A stretch of DNA of 64,000 nt from Ichthyophis bannanicus (lineage: Eukaryota; Chordata; Amphibia; Gymnophiona; Ichthyophiidae): positions 1,317,418,025-1,317,482,024 of the forward strand of contig CM066032.1 in assembly GCA_033557465.1 (NCBI GenBank). Direction: 5' to 3'. The number at the start of each line of letters is the position of its first letter. Positions within the stretch are counted from its first letter, which is position 1. The position numbers and the translations under genes were made by a program. The notes beneath the pieces are model-generated. The model made no database searches and had not been told where the DNA came from. It saw only the letters and a list, made by a program, of their open reading frames with translations. Shown here piece after piece: positions 20,830 to 31,622 of this stretch.

Positions 20830-22382
20830 CCTTCTTGGGGTGGCTAGGTTGTTATCCGCGGCGGCGTGAGGCGGCTATTTTGGGATTTGGGTTTATGAAT
20901 GGTTTTGTTATCCCGGTGAGGGGTGTGGCGCCGTCTGCCAGGAACTCCCCTTCGGTCCGTCTTTGGGCGGCGGTGGTCCAGGACAAATTGTTGGGCGAAT
21001 TGCTGTTGGGGAGGGTGGCGGCCCCTTTCTTAGAGCCTCCATTTTCTGACATGGTGATTTCGCCTTTGGGTATTGTGCCCAAGAAGGAGCCGGGCAAATT
21101 CCGGTTGATTCATAATTTGTCCTGCCCTATTTGTCCTGCCCTATTGGGGCTTCCGTGAACGATGCTATCCCGCGGCAATTTTGTTCAGTCCGCTACGCGT
21201 CCTTTGATAAGGCGGCTTTGCTAGTGCGCGGGGCCGGTCGGTCAGTCTTGCTGGCAAAGGTGGACATTGAATCGGCCTTTCGTTTGCTACCCGTCCACCC
21301 GTCTTCCTTCCCCTTATTGAGGTTCTGCTTCCAAGGGGGGTATTATTTTGACAAGTGCATGCCGATGGGCTGTTCGATCTCTTGCGCTTACTTTGCGATG
21401 TTTAGTACCTTCCTGGAGTGGGTGCTGGTTCGCGCTTCTGGCATGTCTTCCGTGGTGCATTACCTGGACGATTTTTTGTTTGTGGGTACTGCGAACTCCG
21501 GGGAATGTCAAGGGATGTTATCGGCATTTGTGCGGTTGGCGCAGGATTTTGGGGTCCCCTTTGCGGAGGGGAACACCGTGGGTCCGGTCTACGCGGTTGA
21601 CCTTTTTGGGTGTGGAGTTGGATTCGGTGGACATGGTGGCGCGTTTGCCTTCAAGACAAGGTTGCTCGCTTGCGGATTTCGGTGGCTAATGTGTTGTCGG
21701 CCCATAAGGTTTCCTTGCGGGAGTTGCAGTCCCTGTTAGGGTTCTTAAATTTTGCATGCCGGACGATTCCGATGGGCCGGGTGTTTTCCCGGAGGTTGGC
21801 TCGGGCGACGGTCGGGGTGCGAAATCCGCATCATCGGATTCGGGTGACGGCAGCGATGCGGGCTGATTTACGGGTGTGGGATCGTTTTTTGGGGAACTTC
21901 AATGGGACTTCTGTTTTGTTGGAGCCCGAGGCATCCAGTGATGACTTGCAATGGTACACTGATGCGGCGGGGGGGGGGGGCGGGCTTGGGTGTGTATTTC
22001 GGCGGGGCCTGGGGTGCGGATCGGTGGCCGGAGTCTTGGCGCGCAGCGGGCCTGACCAGGAATATCAACTTTTTTGAGCTATTTTCGTTTAGGGTAGTTT
22101 TTGGTGCTTTGGTGGTGTGATAATGCGGCGGTTGTAAGTGTGGTTAACCGCTACACTCCTAGGTGCGTGACGGTGGCTGGTTTGATGCGCGAAGTCGTCT
22201 TGGCGTGTTTGCAGTTGAATGTGGTGGTGCGGGCACGGCATATACAGGGGTGCACTAACGAGATTGCTGATGCTCTTTCTCGTTTTCAGTGGGAGCGGTT
22301 CCGGGCGCTGGCCCCCGAAGTGGACAAGGACGGATCTGTGGTCCCAGAGAACTTGTGGAGCATTGGCCTCGAGAGATGCTAG
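20830..22382 (+). pseudogene. Ngaro-like reverse transcriptase and RNase H, frameshifted
   Basis: RT entry at about 21020: PPFSDMVISPLGIVPKKEPGK and FRLIHNLSCP, where a short local duplication of TGTCCTGCCCTATT (21118-21145) breaks the frame. It resumes with ASVNDAIPRQFCSVRYASFD, KVDIESAFRLLPVHP (motif A), MPMGCSISCAYF and HYLDDFLF (catalytic YLDD, about 21460). After another shift: SLRELQSLLGFLNFACRTIPM, then RNase H with WYTDAAGGGG (about 21952), WCDNAAVVSVVNRY (about 22110) and HIQGCTNEIADALSRF (about 22240-22290), holding the D, D and H..N..AD residues. Frame breaks near 21150, 21640, 22075 and 22100. Copies element RNA into DNA. Confidence 0.85.
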
Positions 22383-23252
22383 ACCTGCTGAGGAACTCAG
22401 TGTCTGCGGGGACATGGTCTTCGTACCGGCGGGGGTGCGACCGGGTGGTCGCCTTTTTGTTATCTTGTGGGTGGCAGGCAGGGGTGGTCCAGGAGAGCTT
22501 GCTGGCCCGCTATATTGTGGCTGCCAAAGGAGTCGGGTTTTCACGGTCGGCGGTGCGCGCGCAATTGGCGGGGTTTCACTTTTTTGCGAGCGTGGTGGGT
22601 TGGGGTTCCCCGGCCGGGGGGGTTTTAACACGTTGTCTTCTGCAAGGTTGGGAGCGGGTGCAGCCGACGCCGCGCGATTCGCGGTTGCCGATCACGCATG
22701 GGCTCCTGTTGAGGGTTTGCGGAGCCTTGAGGCAAGTGGCATCGTCCGCGTACGAGGCTTTTCCGGGCGGTCTTTTGCATAGCCTTTTTTGGGGAATTTC
22801 GTATAGGGGAGCTGGTTGCGAGCTCGGGCTGGGGGGGGGGGTGTTGGGGGGCTGCTGGCGCGGCACGTCTGGGTGGTAGAGGGGGGGGTGCGTATCCTTT
22901 TGGCTAAGTCTAAAACAGATCCGCTTGGGAAAGGTTTGTGGGTGTGTCTGGGTGAGGGTGCGTAGCTGCGGACTTGCCCGGTGTGGGCGTTGCGGGAATA
23001 TTTGGCGGTGCGTCCGGTGGGCGCAGTCTGTTTTTTCGTGCACGAGGATTTTCGGGTTCTAACCCGTTTTCAGGTTCGGCGGTGTTGCGGCTGGTGTTGG
23101 CTGCAGTGGGGGAGGACCTGCTGCGTTTTGCTCCACACTCCTTCCGGATCGGGGCGGCCACTAGTGCGGCAGCAGCGGGATTACTGGGGCATGTCATTCA
23201 AGGCATTGGGAGGTGGCGTTCTTCGGTTTTAAGGGGTACGTGCGGCTGTAGG
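22376..23252 (+). pseudogene. Tyrosine recombinase of the Ngaro-like element
   Basis: The possible ATG at 22376 overlaps the RNase H stop (TAG 22380-22382). The N-terminal SAM-like domain reads SVSAGTWSSYRRGCDRVVAFL and FSRSAVRAQLAGFHFF. After frame changes near 22840-22970 the catalytic part shows FAPHSFRIGAATSAAAAGL (the H-x-x-R box) and IGRWRSS. One missing base in a T run then hides KGYVRL, which holds the nucleophile Tyr, just before the stop at about 23250. The first catalytic Arg region (RGAGCELGLGGG) is degraded. This enzyme joins circular DNA to the genome without target duplication. Confidence 0.8.
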
Positions 23253-23300
23253 CGCCGGGATGCTGTTGGTTGGGGCGTTAACTGTTTAATTTTCTTTCAG

Positions 23301-24102
23301 ATGGGGGTGTCGGACCTGGTGTATGTTGGGTGGCTGGCCCCTCTTTCATCCTTTGGGTGGGTCAGCGTGCGGTGGACCGCCCTATCGGCGCCAATTTGGG
23401 ATTGGACCCGTCGTCGCTGGCTGTGCAATGGCTGGGCGTGCGAGGCCTGCGGTGGCCGCAATTGCTGCCTTTCCTGCGACGCCACGGGAGGATGTCATGG
23501 TGGCCGGCCGCCCTGTTGGTGCATCTAGGTGGCACGACCTGGTGTCCTGGTCTTGCCTGCAGCTGATCCGCATGGTTCAAGACGATCTCGGACTGGTGTT
23601 GCGGATGTTTCCCGGTGTTATTGTACTGTGATCCGACATCATTCCAAGGCCAGCCTGCCGGGACCAGCGTCGTTGGTCCAGGGGTTTGACCAAGGTCAAT
23701 CGCCAGATTGGTCGTTGGGTCTGTGAGAGGGGTGGGTATCAGATCCTACACGACTGGGTGGATGTGGGGTGTGCGGGGCTCTATCGGGCGGATGGGGTTC
23801 ATTTGTCGCCAGTTGGCATGGACCTACTCCTCAACAACTGGCAGGAGGCCTTGGAATATATGTCGGGCAATGCTGCACGCTGGTCGCAGCTTAGGGCCGG
23901 GGGGGGGGGGGGGTGGCACATGAACAGTGTTATGTGCCGGTGGCGGGATCCCGGAGGGTTCCGGGGTCCGGAGCACCAGGCTACACTTGGGCGGGGTCGG
24001 GGAGACCCTGACCCGGTCAAACCCTCAGACGACTTTTGCTTAGCATGGCGAAGTCGGGGAGAGGGGTATGGTAACTTGCCGGGTGGCGAGTTATGGCATT
24101 AG
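23301..24102 (+). pseudogene. SGNH/GDSL-type hydrolase of the Ngaro-like element
   Basis: An intron-like 3' splice site (TTTAATTTTCTTTCAG, ending 23300) precedes ATG 23301. After an early shift the frame reads GPSFILWVGQRAVDRPIGAN, LGLDPSSLAVQWLGVRGLRW, then LLVHLGG (block with G..N/D), RMFPGVIVL, and after another shift YRADGVHLSPVGMDLLLNNW, which carries the D-x-x-H catalytic pair. The Ser of block I is present (GPS for usual GHS). Such domains are known in Ngaro elements; substrate unknown. The last part (after about 23890) may be non-coding. At least two frame breaks. Confidence 0.72.
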
Positions 24103-24345
24103 CGGTGGCAGGCGCTTTGCTGAGGTAGGGCCGGTGCAGCCGGGTGCCGCTAATTGGGGGGTTGCAAAGTTTATTGTTGGTGTTAAATTGTTATGGCTAA
24201 TAAAAGCTGCGACCAGTTATGTTTCCATAAAATTATGGTGTTATGTCTTTTGTGGGGGAGGGGTGTGGGCGGGGTTGTTGTGGAATTGGGGGTGGGGGGT
24301 GGGAGGAGGTGGAGGCCCGGAGCGCCGGGTCCGCCTGCCTCGGTT

Positions 24346-24839
24346 ATAATCTTTGATAACTTTTCCCAGACTATTCAATTCAATGTGTGCCTTCGAGTCA
24401 GTCCTGACTCCTGGCGACCCAGAAGCTCCTGGGTTTTCTTGGCAGTGTCACCAGAAGTAGATATACATGTATATAACACAGCAATCTAAATAGCTCTTCT
24501 AGAAACATTCACATCCCTATAAGACAACTATCATAAAACCAAATTTAGAACAAATGGACCATCAGATTCATAAGGAACACTTATGGGACTACTTCTATCA
24601 TTGAGCACTCATACTATCATTATCGGTCCAATAAAATAATAACTTTCAAAATCAGCATTAGAAAATTATCTGGGCAATGTGCTTAAACTTTCACAGTGCA
24701 GTCAGTGTTGCATATAGAAGATCAACACCTGACATGATTTTGTTTAGAAAAACACATTTTCTGCATCAGGAGAATGGTCTTGCCACTACTCAAAAATGTT
24801 TCACTTAAAATCATTGACTGCAGTATGAAAGATTAAGCA
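24346..24839. other. Unassigned AT-rich sequence
   Basis: Composition returns to the AT-rich background. A short piece near 24380-24425 (GTGTGCCTTCGAGTCAGTCC) looks like part of a vertebrate repeat, but it is too short to name. Confidence 0.4.
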
Positions 24840-25168
24840 TACTGTCGCAGGGCACCCTCTGTAGAGGGGTAGTAGACCCGAGAGGGACCCGGACACAAGA
24901 AAGGTGAGGGTTGAGGTTGGCCTATGCTGCAAGGGTTAAGGGTGGTTATTCCTTGTGGCTTCCTTGTAACCAACGCTCAAAGAACGAATGCACAGAGTGG
25001 AGGGAAAGTTAAAGGCTTTATTTCCCTTTCTTGCACAAAACGGTTCAAAAGGATGGTTATGGTAACAACTGAAATGTCCTTACTTCAGGATAGGAAAAAA
25101 TAAAAGCAAGCAACAAAGTAAAGGCTGTTATCTTCACAGAACATTTGTACAAAAACAATAAACTTCCT
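24840..25168 (-). other. LTR-like end of an unidentified element (copy A)
   Basis: Minus-strand sequence just downstream of ORF copy A. It has an AATAAA near 25020 (plus TTTATT) and ends near CTGTCGCAGGGCACCCTCTG (about 24843). The layout, ORF stop followed within about 150-350 bases by a poly(A) signal and a GC-richer end, is like an LTR. No second LTR or TG...CA pair is seen, so the label is tentative. Confidence 0.35.
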
Positions 25169-27365
25169 TCACTTAGTTATCTGATACATTGGAGATATAT
25201 TCCCCGAGGCACAATATGTACAATCCATTGCATTATCTGATTCTTCCCCCTCTGATCCTACTTGCATGGATTCAACCTCAGAAGCCTCTGAATCTGTAAC
25301 ATCAGGGTAATCGTAATCGGGTTTCTTATATACTTGTTGCACTATGTCCCAATGCCTAGCACTTAGCTTTGGGCGTCGGTCTCCAGGAGTTTTGCAGTAC
25401 AACGGTCCCTCTCTGATTAGAGGTTCAATACACAATATACGCAGACGACATCATGATATACACCCCGATATCAATCGACAACCCGGACTTCTCTAAGATA
25501 ACAGACTGCCTTACCCAAATGACGAGTTGGTGCCAAAACAACAACCTCGCAATAAACTACAACAAGACCGAAGCTTTAATCATCACTCGGAACCAAAGCT
25601 TCATATACCCACCAAACATAAAGATACAAAGCACTACGATACCGATAAGATCAGAGGTGAAATACCTTGGGGTTACTCTGGACAATAAACTCAATCTCAA
25701 ACCACACATAGACAAAACAATCCAAAAAGCCTACTACAAGATGCGAATCGTCAGGAGAATGAAACCACTCCTCGCCCCAGAACACTTCCGTACCGTCTGT
25801 CAAGCCCTGATAACCCCTCTACTGGACTTCTGCAATCCGATATACCTTGGACTACTGAAACAAGCCCTCAAACCACTCCAACTGGCACAAAACACTGCAG
25901 CACGAATAATATCCGGAGCTGCAAGACGGGAGCACATCACACCTACCTTAAAGGACTTACACTGGCTTCCAATCAGTGCACGCATCAGATACAAGACTAT
26001 CATAAACCTATTTAAGATAAACAGCACACATCAGCCAACAGCCTCCACACGCTCATACAACCAGAAACCAGCACACGTCCTAGAAGAAAACAAACACACA
26101 ACCGAGTCAGTACCCCAAATGAATACAAGCACACACGCAAGGACACAACAGACAGAGCACTCTCCATGGCTGCTCCAACAATATGGAACAATCTACCGGA
26201 CGATTTGAGGGCAACTCCAGACCTCAAAGACTTCAGAAAACAGCTGAAAACCATGCTGTTCATAGAGCACTATGGACACATCACATAACCTAAGAGAATG
26301 AACAACAGCTCACCATACCTCCTAAACACTGTATGTATATAAAATATGTTTTTAGCACCACTGTAGATAGCCCACTTTGTACATAGCTCAAACAAATCTA
26401 GCACACAACTCAGCCCACACACAACTAAGTCTCACCCTCACTGCATGTATAACACACCCACTTTACCTGATTGCTTGCTGTGATACCACCTTGATTATTA
26501 AGATAAGGCGGTTTAGAAATACTGTTAAATAAATAAAATAAATAAATAAAAAAGCAGATTCATAAAAAGATTTCCCACTCAAACTTCTCTTCTTAGGCAT
26601 ACTTCTTTCATAGTCTTGCTTATAAGAATGTTTAGGGTAACAGTAATCCTCTTCCCACTGTCTTCCCCATACTTTAGGCTTCTGTAGGTAATTATCAGTA
26701 ATAAGAGTTTTACCTTTGAGGCTTCTCTTCCTTCTTTCTAGTAAGGCTTGAGGCCTACCTTGGTTTGGCGTCAGCGCAGCAGTGCTCAGGCTCTCCTGCG
26801 GTCTTTCCTTAGACTTCAGACCAAAGTGGTAAGGATATTTTCTTTCTTCCAAACAAACATTTCCCACCTCTGAAAATGGACGAACCTCTTTATTCCACGG
26901 CTGCTGTGAGGACCTTCTGCCAGGTACTCCCTTGCGGTCCCAGTACTTCCCTTGGCTTTTCCTCTGTTCCTTATTCCACTCCAACTCTGGTTGAAGTTCC
27001 TGCTTTGCTTTCTGCTCAGGACTCTGCTTCTATCTGCTCTTGCCAGAGTATTTGCCTTCCTCTTGGCCTCCTCTACTCTGGTTCTGGCTGCTGCTTCTGC
27101 TTTGGCTGCTGCTTTGGTCCTTCTCCTCCTCTCTCTCCAAGTCAGACCTGCCTCTGTTCAAAAAGAAGCTGTCTGGGCTTGCGTCCCGCCCAGAGGGGCG
27201 TGGTTTCTCAGTCTCTCTCTTGACTCTCCTGCTCCCTCTAGATGGATCCTCCCAATATTGCAAGTTGTGCTGGCCTTTTTCTGGTTTTAAAACTTTTTCT
27301 CTCTCTTCAAGAGGGTCCGCTGCATCACAATACTGTCCAGATAAGTATTTTTCTAATACTGAATC
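25169..27365 (-). pseudogene. Unidentified basic low-complexity ORF, copy A, split by L2
   Basis: The minus-strand frame is open from the CR1-B junction at 27365, with one stop near 27030, to 26553. An L2 copy (25436-26552) interrupts it, and it resumes at 25435 to the stop at 25169. The protein is rich in R, K, S, Q and E: SSSQSRSSSQNQSRGGQEEG, GKYWDRKGVPGRRSSQQPWN, YPKHSYKQDYERSMPKK, then an acidic tail TDSEASEVESMQVGSEGEES and a last block GNISPMYQITK. No domain is recognised. A related C-terminus is found at 55261-56183. It could be a Gag-like or accessory protein of an LTR retroelement; function unknown. Confidence 0.45.
25436..26552 (+). mobile_element. L2-type LINE, 5'-truncated in RT
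   Basis: It starts exactly at the RT catalytic block: IYADDIMIYTP (about 25436-25470). It continues through YNKTEALIITRNQ, VKYLGVTLDNKL, then the thumb and C-terminal part LLDFCNPIYLGLLKQALKPL, NTAARIISGAARREHITPTL and LHWLPISARIRYK. After one shift the final block ends in a 3' UTR with AAGGCGGTTTAGAAATAC and (AAATA)n at 26520-26552. The frame is open for 251 residues. It inserted into the unidentified minus-strand ORF, so it is younger than that element. Retrotransposition by ORF2p would need a source copy elsewhere. Confidence 0.85.
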
Positions 27366-28505
27366 TGAAAGTTATTATTTTAGAAACATAGAAACATGAC
27401 GACAGAAAAGACCATATGACCTATCTAGTCTGTCCTTCCATATCATCCACTACAACAGTCCCCTTTTTTTCTTTAGAGATCCTATGTGTTTGTTCCATGC
27501 TTTTTTGAATTCAGATACCATCCTCATCTCTACCACCTCCACTGGGAGACTATTCCACAGATCCACCACTCTTTCCATAAAGAAATATTTCCGCATATCA
27601 CTCCTGAATATATCCCCTTTCACCCTCATCCCATGTCCCCCTTGCTTTCAATTGAAAGAGGCTCTCCTCCTGTGCATTTATGCCACAGAGGTATTTAAAC
27701 GTCTCAATCATATTATCTCTATCCCGTCTTTCCTCTAAGGTGTACATATTAAGATCCTTAAGTCTGTCCTCATATGCTTTATAATGAAGACCACTAACCA
27801 TTTTTGTAGTCACCCTCTGTATGGACTCCAGCCTGTTTATATCCTTTTGAAGGTGTGGTCTCCAGAATTGCACACAATACTCCAAATGAGGTTGCATCAA
27901 AGACTTATACAGAGGCACTATCACCTCCTTTCTTCTGCTGGCCATTCCTCTCCCTATGCACCTAAGCATCCTTCTAGCTTTTGCTGTTGCCTTTTCTACA
28001 TGTTTAGCTACTTTAAGATCATCAGACACAATCACTCCTAGGTCCCACTCTTCTTTAGTGGACTAAAGTACTTCACCCTCTATACTATATCACTCACTCC
28101 CTTGGATTGCTGCAGCCCAAATGCATGAGCTTGTATTTTTAACATTAAATCTCAGTTGCCAAATTCTAGACCATTCTTCAAGCTTAGCTAGATCCCTCCT
28201 CATGTTATGTACACCTTCCTGGGTTGTCTACTCTATTGCAGATTTTGGTATCATCCGCATAGAGGCAAACCTTACCAGACAGCCCTTTCACTATATCACT
28301 AACAGAGATGTTAAAAAGAATCGGACCAAGGACAGATCCCTGGGGCACACCACTGATAACCTCCTTCTCCTCAGAGTGAGCTCTATTTACCTGTACCCTT
28401 TGTCGCCTCCCACTCAACCAATTTTCAAGCCAAGCAGTAACTTTAGGGTCCATCCCTAGGGTGCTCAGTTTGTTTATAAGTCGCCTGCGAGGACCGATGA
28501 TATTA
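27366..28505 (-). mobile_element. CR1-B LINE, 5'-truncated, broken ORF2
   Basis: Minus-strand CR1 of a different subfamily from CR1-A and CR1-C. The 3' end (plus strand AGAAACATAGAAACATGACG, about 27375) matches the end of CR1-D. RT remains are RRLINKLSTLGM, SGVPQGSVLGPILFNI and YADDTKICNRVD (28534-28205). The C-terminus reads LKVAKHVEKATAKARRMLRC, PHLEYCVQFWRPHLQKDI and YEDRLKDLNMYTLEERR (28035-27598). The thumb between 28205 and 28035 is out of frame. The copy begins in the middle of RT motif A, so endonuclease and ORF1 are missing. It abuts ORF copy A at 27365. Confidence 0.85.
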
Positions 28506-30446
28506 TGATTTCTCAGTGATGGAAGCAGTTTCACAAGTGCTCCTAATGGATTGGATGGCCCATTTCCTTGAATTTATAACATATTCACATATGCATTCAT
28601 CAGATTTGCTGGGAAGTGTGCATATTATTAATTGTAGTTCTAAACAATGTAGATGTTTTCCCTAGGATAAATTTGAAAAGGAAAGTAAGCCCATTTGAGT
28701 TCCTTGAAAATGTCCCCTGGGGGGAATGTCAAGCTCCTGGTGGTTTAAAGCTCCCTCACAGCCCCCAACTTGTAGGCATACATGTTAATTTCTTTTATAG
28801 AATCATCTTCACCTTGTAAGAAGAAATGTTGAGGGTCAGCTCCCAACTCCCCTAGGATCTGGACTCATCCTGAGAATCATGGAGACTTTTAGGAAGTGAC
28901 AACCCCCATTTGCTCGTGCTCTGATTAACCTGTTTTGGACAGCTCACATATTCTTTCTCTGTTCTGGATGATTTATTAGATTTGTTACACTCAAACAACT
29001 ATGAAATACAGGCAATAATAAAAAATATTAAAATTTTGCAGAAAATAGAAGTTTCACATAGTGTATGTTTTGCATACACTGGTCCAATGTCCGTCTTCCA
29101 AGTGATCAGAAAAGTTATGATTCAGTATCAATATTCATTGAGATAAACATACTGTATGATACTATTGAAACTGCAGTTTTCATTTCATTTCATTTATTAT
29201 GATTAAATATAGTTTGTCAACATTCCATTCTGACGGCGGAATATGATATACGTGAAAACACCTCTGATGCAGTGCTTCAATATTGCACCCTTGAAACACC
29301 TAGAACCGAACGCGTGACAGCAATTAGTCTCGACAACATATTAGCCCAGCGTATGAGAAACAAACAAAGCCGACATACGCACCAATAACTCTGACACTAA
29401 GTAACTTACAGTTATCTAAACCTATTTTCTAAACTCTACTTTTATTTGCAAAATAGTAGCTATTACAGCATTATAAGCTACTTACTATTTTTTGTGATCT
29501 TTTTATGTTGAGCCACCAGTACCGTCAAAATCAGCAAACTTCGAATACCTATTAAACTAAATAAATCTCAACCAAAAAATCTGTATATAACGCTTTTTGA
29601 CATAACAATAATAGCTAAACATAGTTCCATTGAATTTATAACCATTAATTAGTAAACAGTTGAGTAGTAAGTATGGAAACCTTATGTCTGTAAAACATAC
29701 ACTGGTTCAAAATGGGTTAAGCCATATAGGAAAATGGTGCCAACTAACCCTTTGCAATAATATTACAGTACTATTAATAGGGATCAGCTTATACCATTTT
29801 CCAAAATGGTGTCCACCAGGACAAGGCAAGTGGAGATTGCTCTTGTCCCCAATATCCTAGGATATGTATGGTGAATCCAGGATCTGGGGGAGGTCATGGG
29901 GCGGGTCTTACCTTTTTATTTGCTTGAAGGGGTTGGGCATAAATAGGTGGAATGTCTGTAGGTGGTAATGTTTTACCATTTATGCCTTGCGTTTGGGCTA
30001 AGTGAAGGACTTTATGGAACACTTGACCTCAAGGAGCTTGAGGAACTGCCAGGAGAAGCATAGGGGAGGAGGGACACAAATTGGCTTATTTAAGTTCCAG
30101 TTCAGGATCTATATTTAGATATGGGCTTGGAATGAGCCAGAGAACTGAAGCTTTTGGGGGTCAGGGGATGTCTCACATTGGACTCACTGACCCATTTACA
30201 TTTCAGTTACTATCACACAAAGGATAACTTCTCTTTTGGTGAACTTAGATAAAAAGTCCAAAGTGTTGTTTTTTTGTTTTTTAAATGAGTCTAAAAAGGG
30301 GATGATTTTATAAAAGACCATTTAGGTGCCTCCTTGTGCCCTCTACCTAGTTGTAGCATATATTATAAAGACAGATAGGTATCTATGGCCCTCATTCTAG
30401 AAAGCGGATTGCAGGGCCGCTGGGACGTGCAGCCCCATATTCCATC
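28506..30446. other. Unassigned sequence
   Basis: About 1.9 kb with no recognised gene or repeat end. AT-rich, with small open frames that show no known motif. Possibly old degraded repeats. Confidence 0.4.
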
Positions 30447-30762
30447 TTGACTCCTCCACTCTATTGTGGAGTGGAGGAGTGGCCTAGTGGTTGGGGCAAG
30501 GTACTTCAGGCCAGAAGATCAGGGGTTCAAATCTCACTAGAGGACAGCAACCTTGGGCTGGAAGGACTGGGGTTTCTAGTCCCACAGGTGCTCCTTGTGG
30601 TCTTGGGCAAGCCACTTAACCCTCCATAGCCCATGTTTCCTGTAAAATAGTTATTTCCAAGTTATAATGCCCTGTTCAATGTAATTTCAGTTTGTTCAAT
30701 GTAAACTGCACTGATGCAGAATAGCACAGTATATAAGAGAATGTAAATAAATAAATAATAAA
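30447..30762 (+). mobile_element. tRNA-derived CORE-SINE (MIR-like) with L2 tail
   Basis: The head has pol III promoter boxes: A box TGGCCTAGTGG (about 30481-30491) and B box GGTTCAAATCTC (about 30523-30534). The middle, CTTGGGCAAGCCACTTAACC followed by CCTGTAAAATAG, is the CORE/MIR core. The tail (TGTAAACTGCACTGATGCAG, then TATATAAGAGAATGTAAATAAATAAATAA) matches the 3' end of the L2 copy at 39950-40608. A SINE with that tail would be mobilised by the L2 enzyme. Confidence 0.85.
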
Positions 30763-30766
30763 TATT

Positions 30767-30925
30767 CCCCCACCAGCTCTCCCCATACATCCTGTGCTTC
30801 AGGATGGAGAAAGCAGGTGGGGGACAGACTGGGGGTGGGCCACCCAGCATTACATACAGGGCCAATTCATGTCAAGGCCCTGTATGTGCTGCTGGGCTAT
30901 ATGGCTTAGACCACCTCAGAGGTGG
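30767..30925. repeat. Three consecutive hairpins
   Basis: Imperfect inverted repeat 30767-30823 (CCCCCACC...GGTGGGGG). A second at 30842-30896 (AGCATTACATACAGGGCC / GGCCCTGTATGTGCT). A perfect small one at 30911-30925 (CCACCTC-A-GAGGTGG). They are followed by a T-run and a G-run (30932-30965). No coding sense is seen. Confidence 0.6.
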
Positions 30926-30934
30926 TATAAGTTT

Positions 30935-30965
<31 letters not shown>

Positions 30966-31084
30966 TCCCTGCAGTCTGACCCAGGCAGCAGGGTTTTGGT
31001 GGGCCAGGAATGCAGCAGTCTGGGGAGATTGTCCCTGCAGGCAGGTGGGGATTGCTGGGCCATCCTCAGGCACGATTCTGGCTC

Positions 31085-31109
31085 CCGTGGGAACATTTTG
31101 TTCCCACGG
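31085..31109. repeat. Perfect 10-bp inverted repeat
   Basis: CCGTGGGAAC (31085-31094), five spacer bases, GTTCCCACGG (31100-31109). It could be part of the same structured unit as the hairpins at 30767-30925. Confidence 0.6.
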
Positions 31110-31622
31110 ACCAGAATAACGTCCTACCGAACCCATCTTCAGTGCATGGATGTTCTGCTCCCAAAACTCGGGCTCCGCCTGTCTTCAAAAAAATAATTAG
31201 CACAAATGTGGCAGATATCAAGCCCAGCATTCACTGCATACGTTTTCACCTTTTTAGGAACAGGGGTAAATGTACTTGGGTAAACTATGTAAACAGATGT
31301 GTATTTTATAAACTACATACACTCTTTGCAACTGTGCTACTGCTCCTCCCAAACTCCACTACAAAACATGCCTACATACAGATCGTGTACAAATACACGT
31401 TCCTGCCAACATATGTACTTGTATGTGCATACACCACTGGGTAATTTTACAAGAGACCTTTTATTAATTTTCATGCTAATGAAAAATTGATAAAATTACC
31501 TTCAAAGCTATTTTTCAGTTTTGTGCATTAATGAACTGTGTGAAAAATGGTGTAAAATGCCTGAAATGTTGCCCTACCAGGGATGTTGTTAGCTATGAGC
31601 ACATAGAGCCTATACCCTAGAT
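31110..31622. other. Unassigned sequence
   Basis: No recognised feature. The last 8 bases, 31615-31622, are a target-site duplication of the MITE that follows. Confidence 0.4.

Larger units (their letters stand above)
18665..24345 (+). mobile_element. Ngaro-like DIRS retrotransposon with SGNH hydrolase
   Basis: A GC-rich, strongly G-biased island with sharp edges in AT-rich DNA. In order it carries a Ser-rich and Zn-knuckle Gag, RT with YLDD, RNase H, a tyrosine recombinase and an SGNH hydrolase, then a non-coding end with AATAAA (about 24200). Tyrosine recombinase instead of a DDE integrase defines the DIRS order. The SGNH ORF and lack of a methyltransferase point to the Ngaro group (established for fish and amphibian members). 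Several one-base shifts, many in homopolymer runs, break the frames. I could not find the split direct repeats that should flank it, so the ends are set by composition. Confidence 0.82.

Noticed and set aside
24380..24455. GTGTGCCTTCGAGTCAGTCC... resembling a reptile or mammal SINE/LINE piece
   Set aside because: Only about 45 bases are familiar, too short to assign to a family without a search.
30481..30534. A and B boxes suggesting a tRNA gene
   Set aside because: No cloverleaf can be formed, and a MIR-like core and L2 tail follow, so it is a SINE head.
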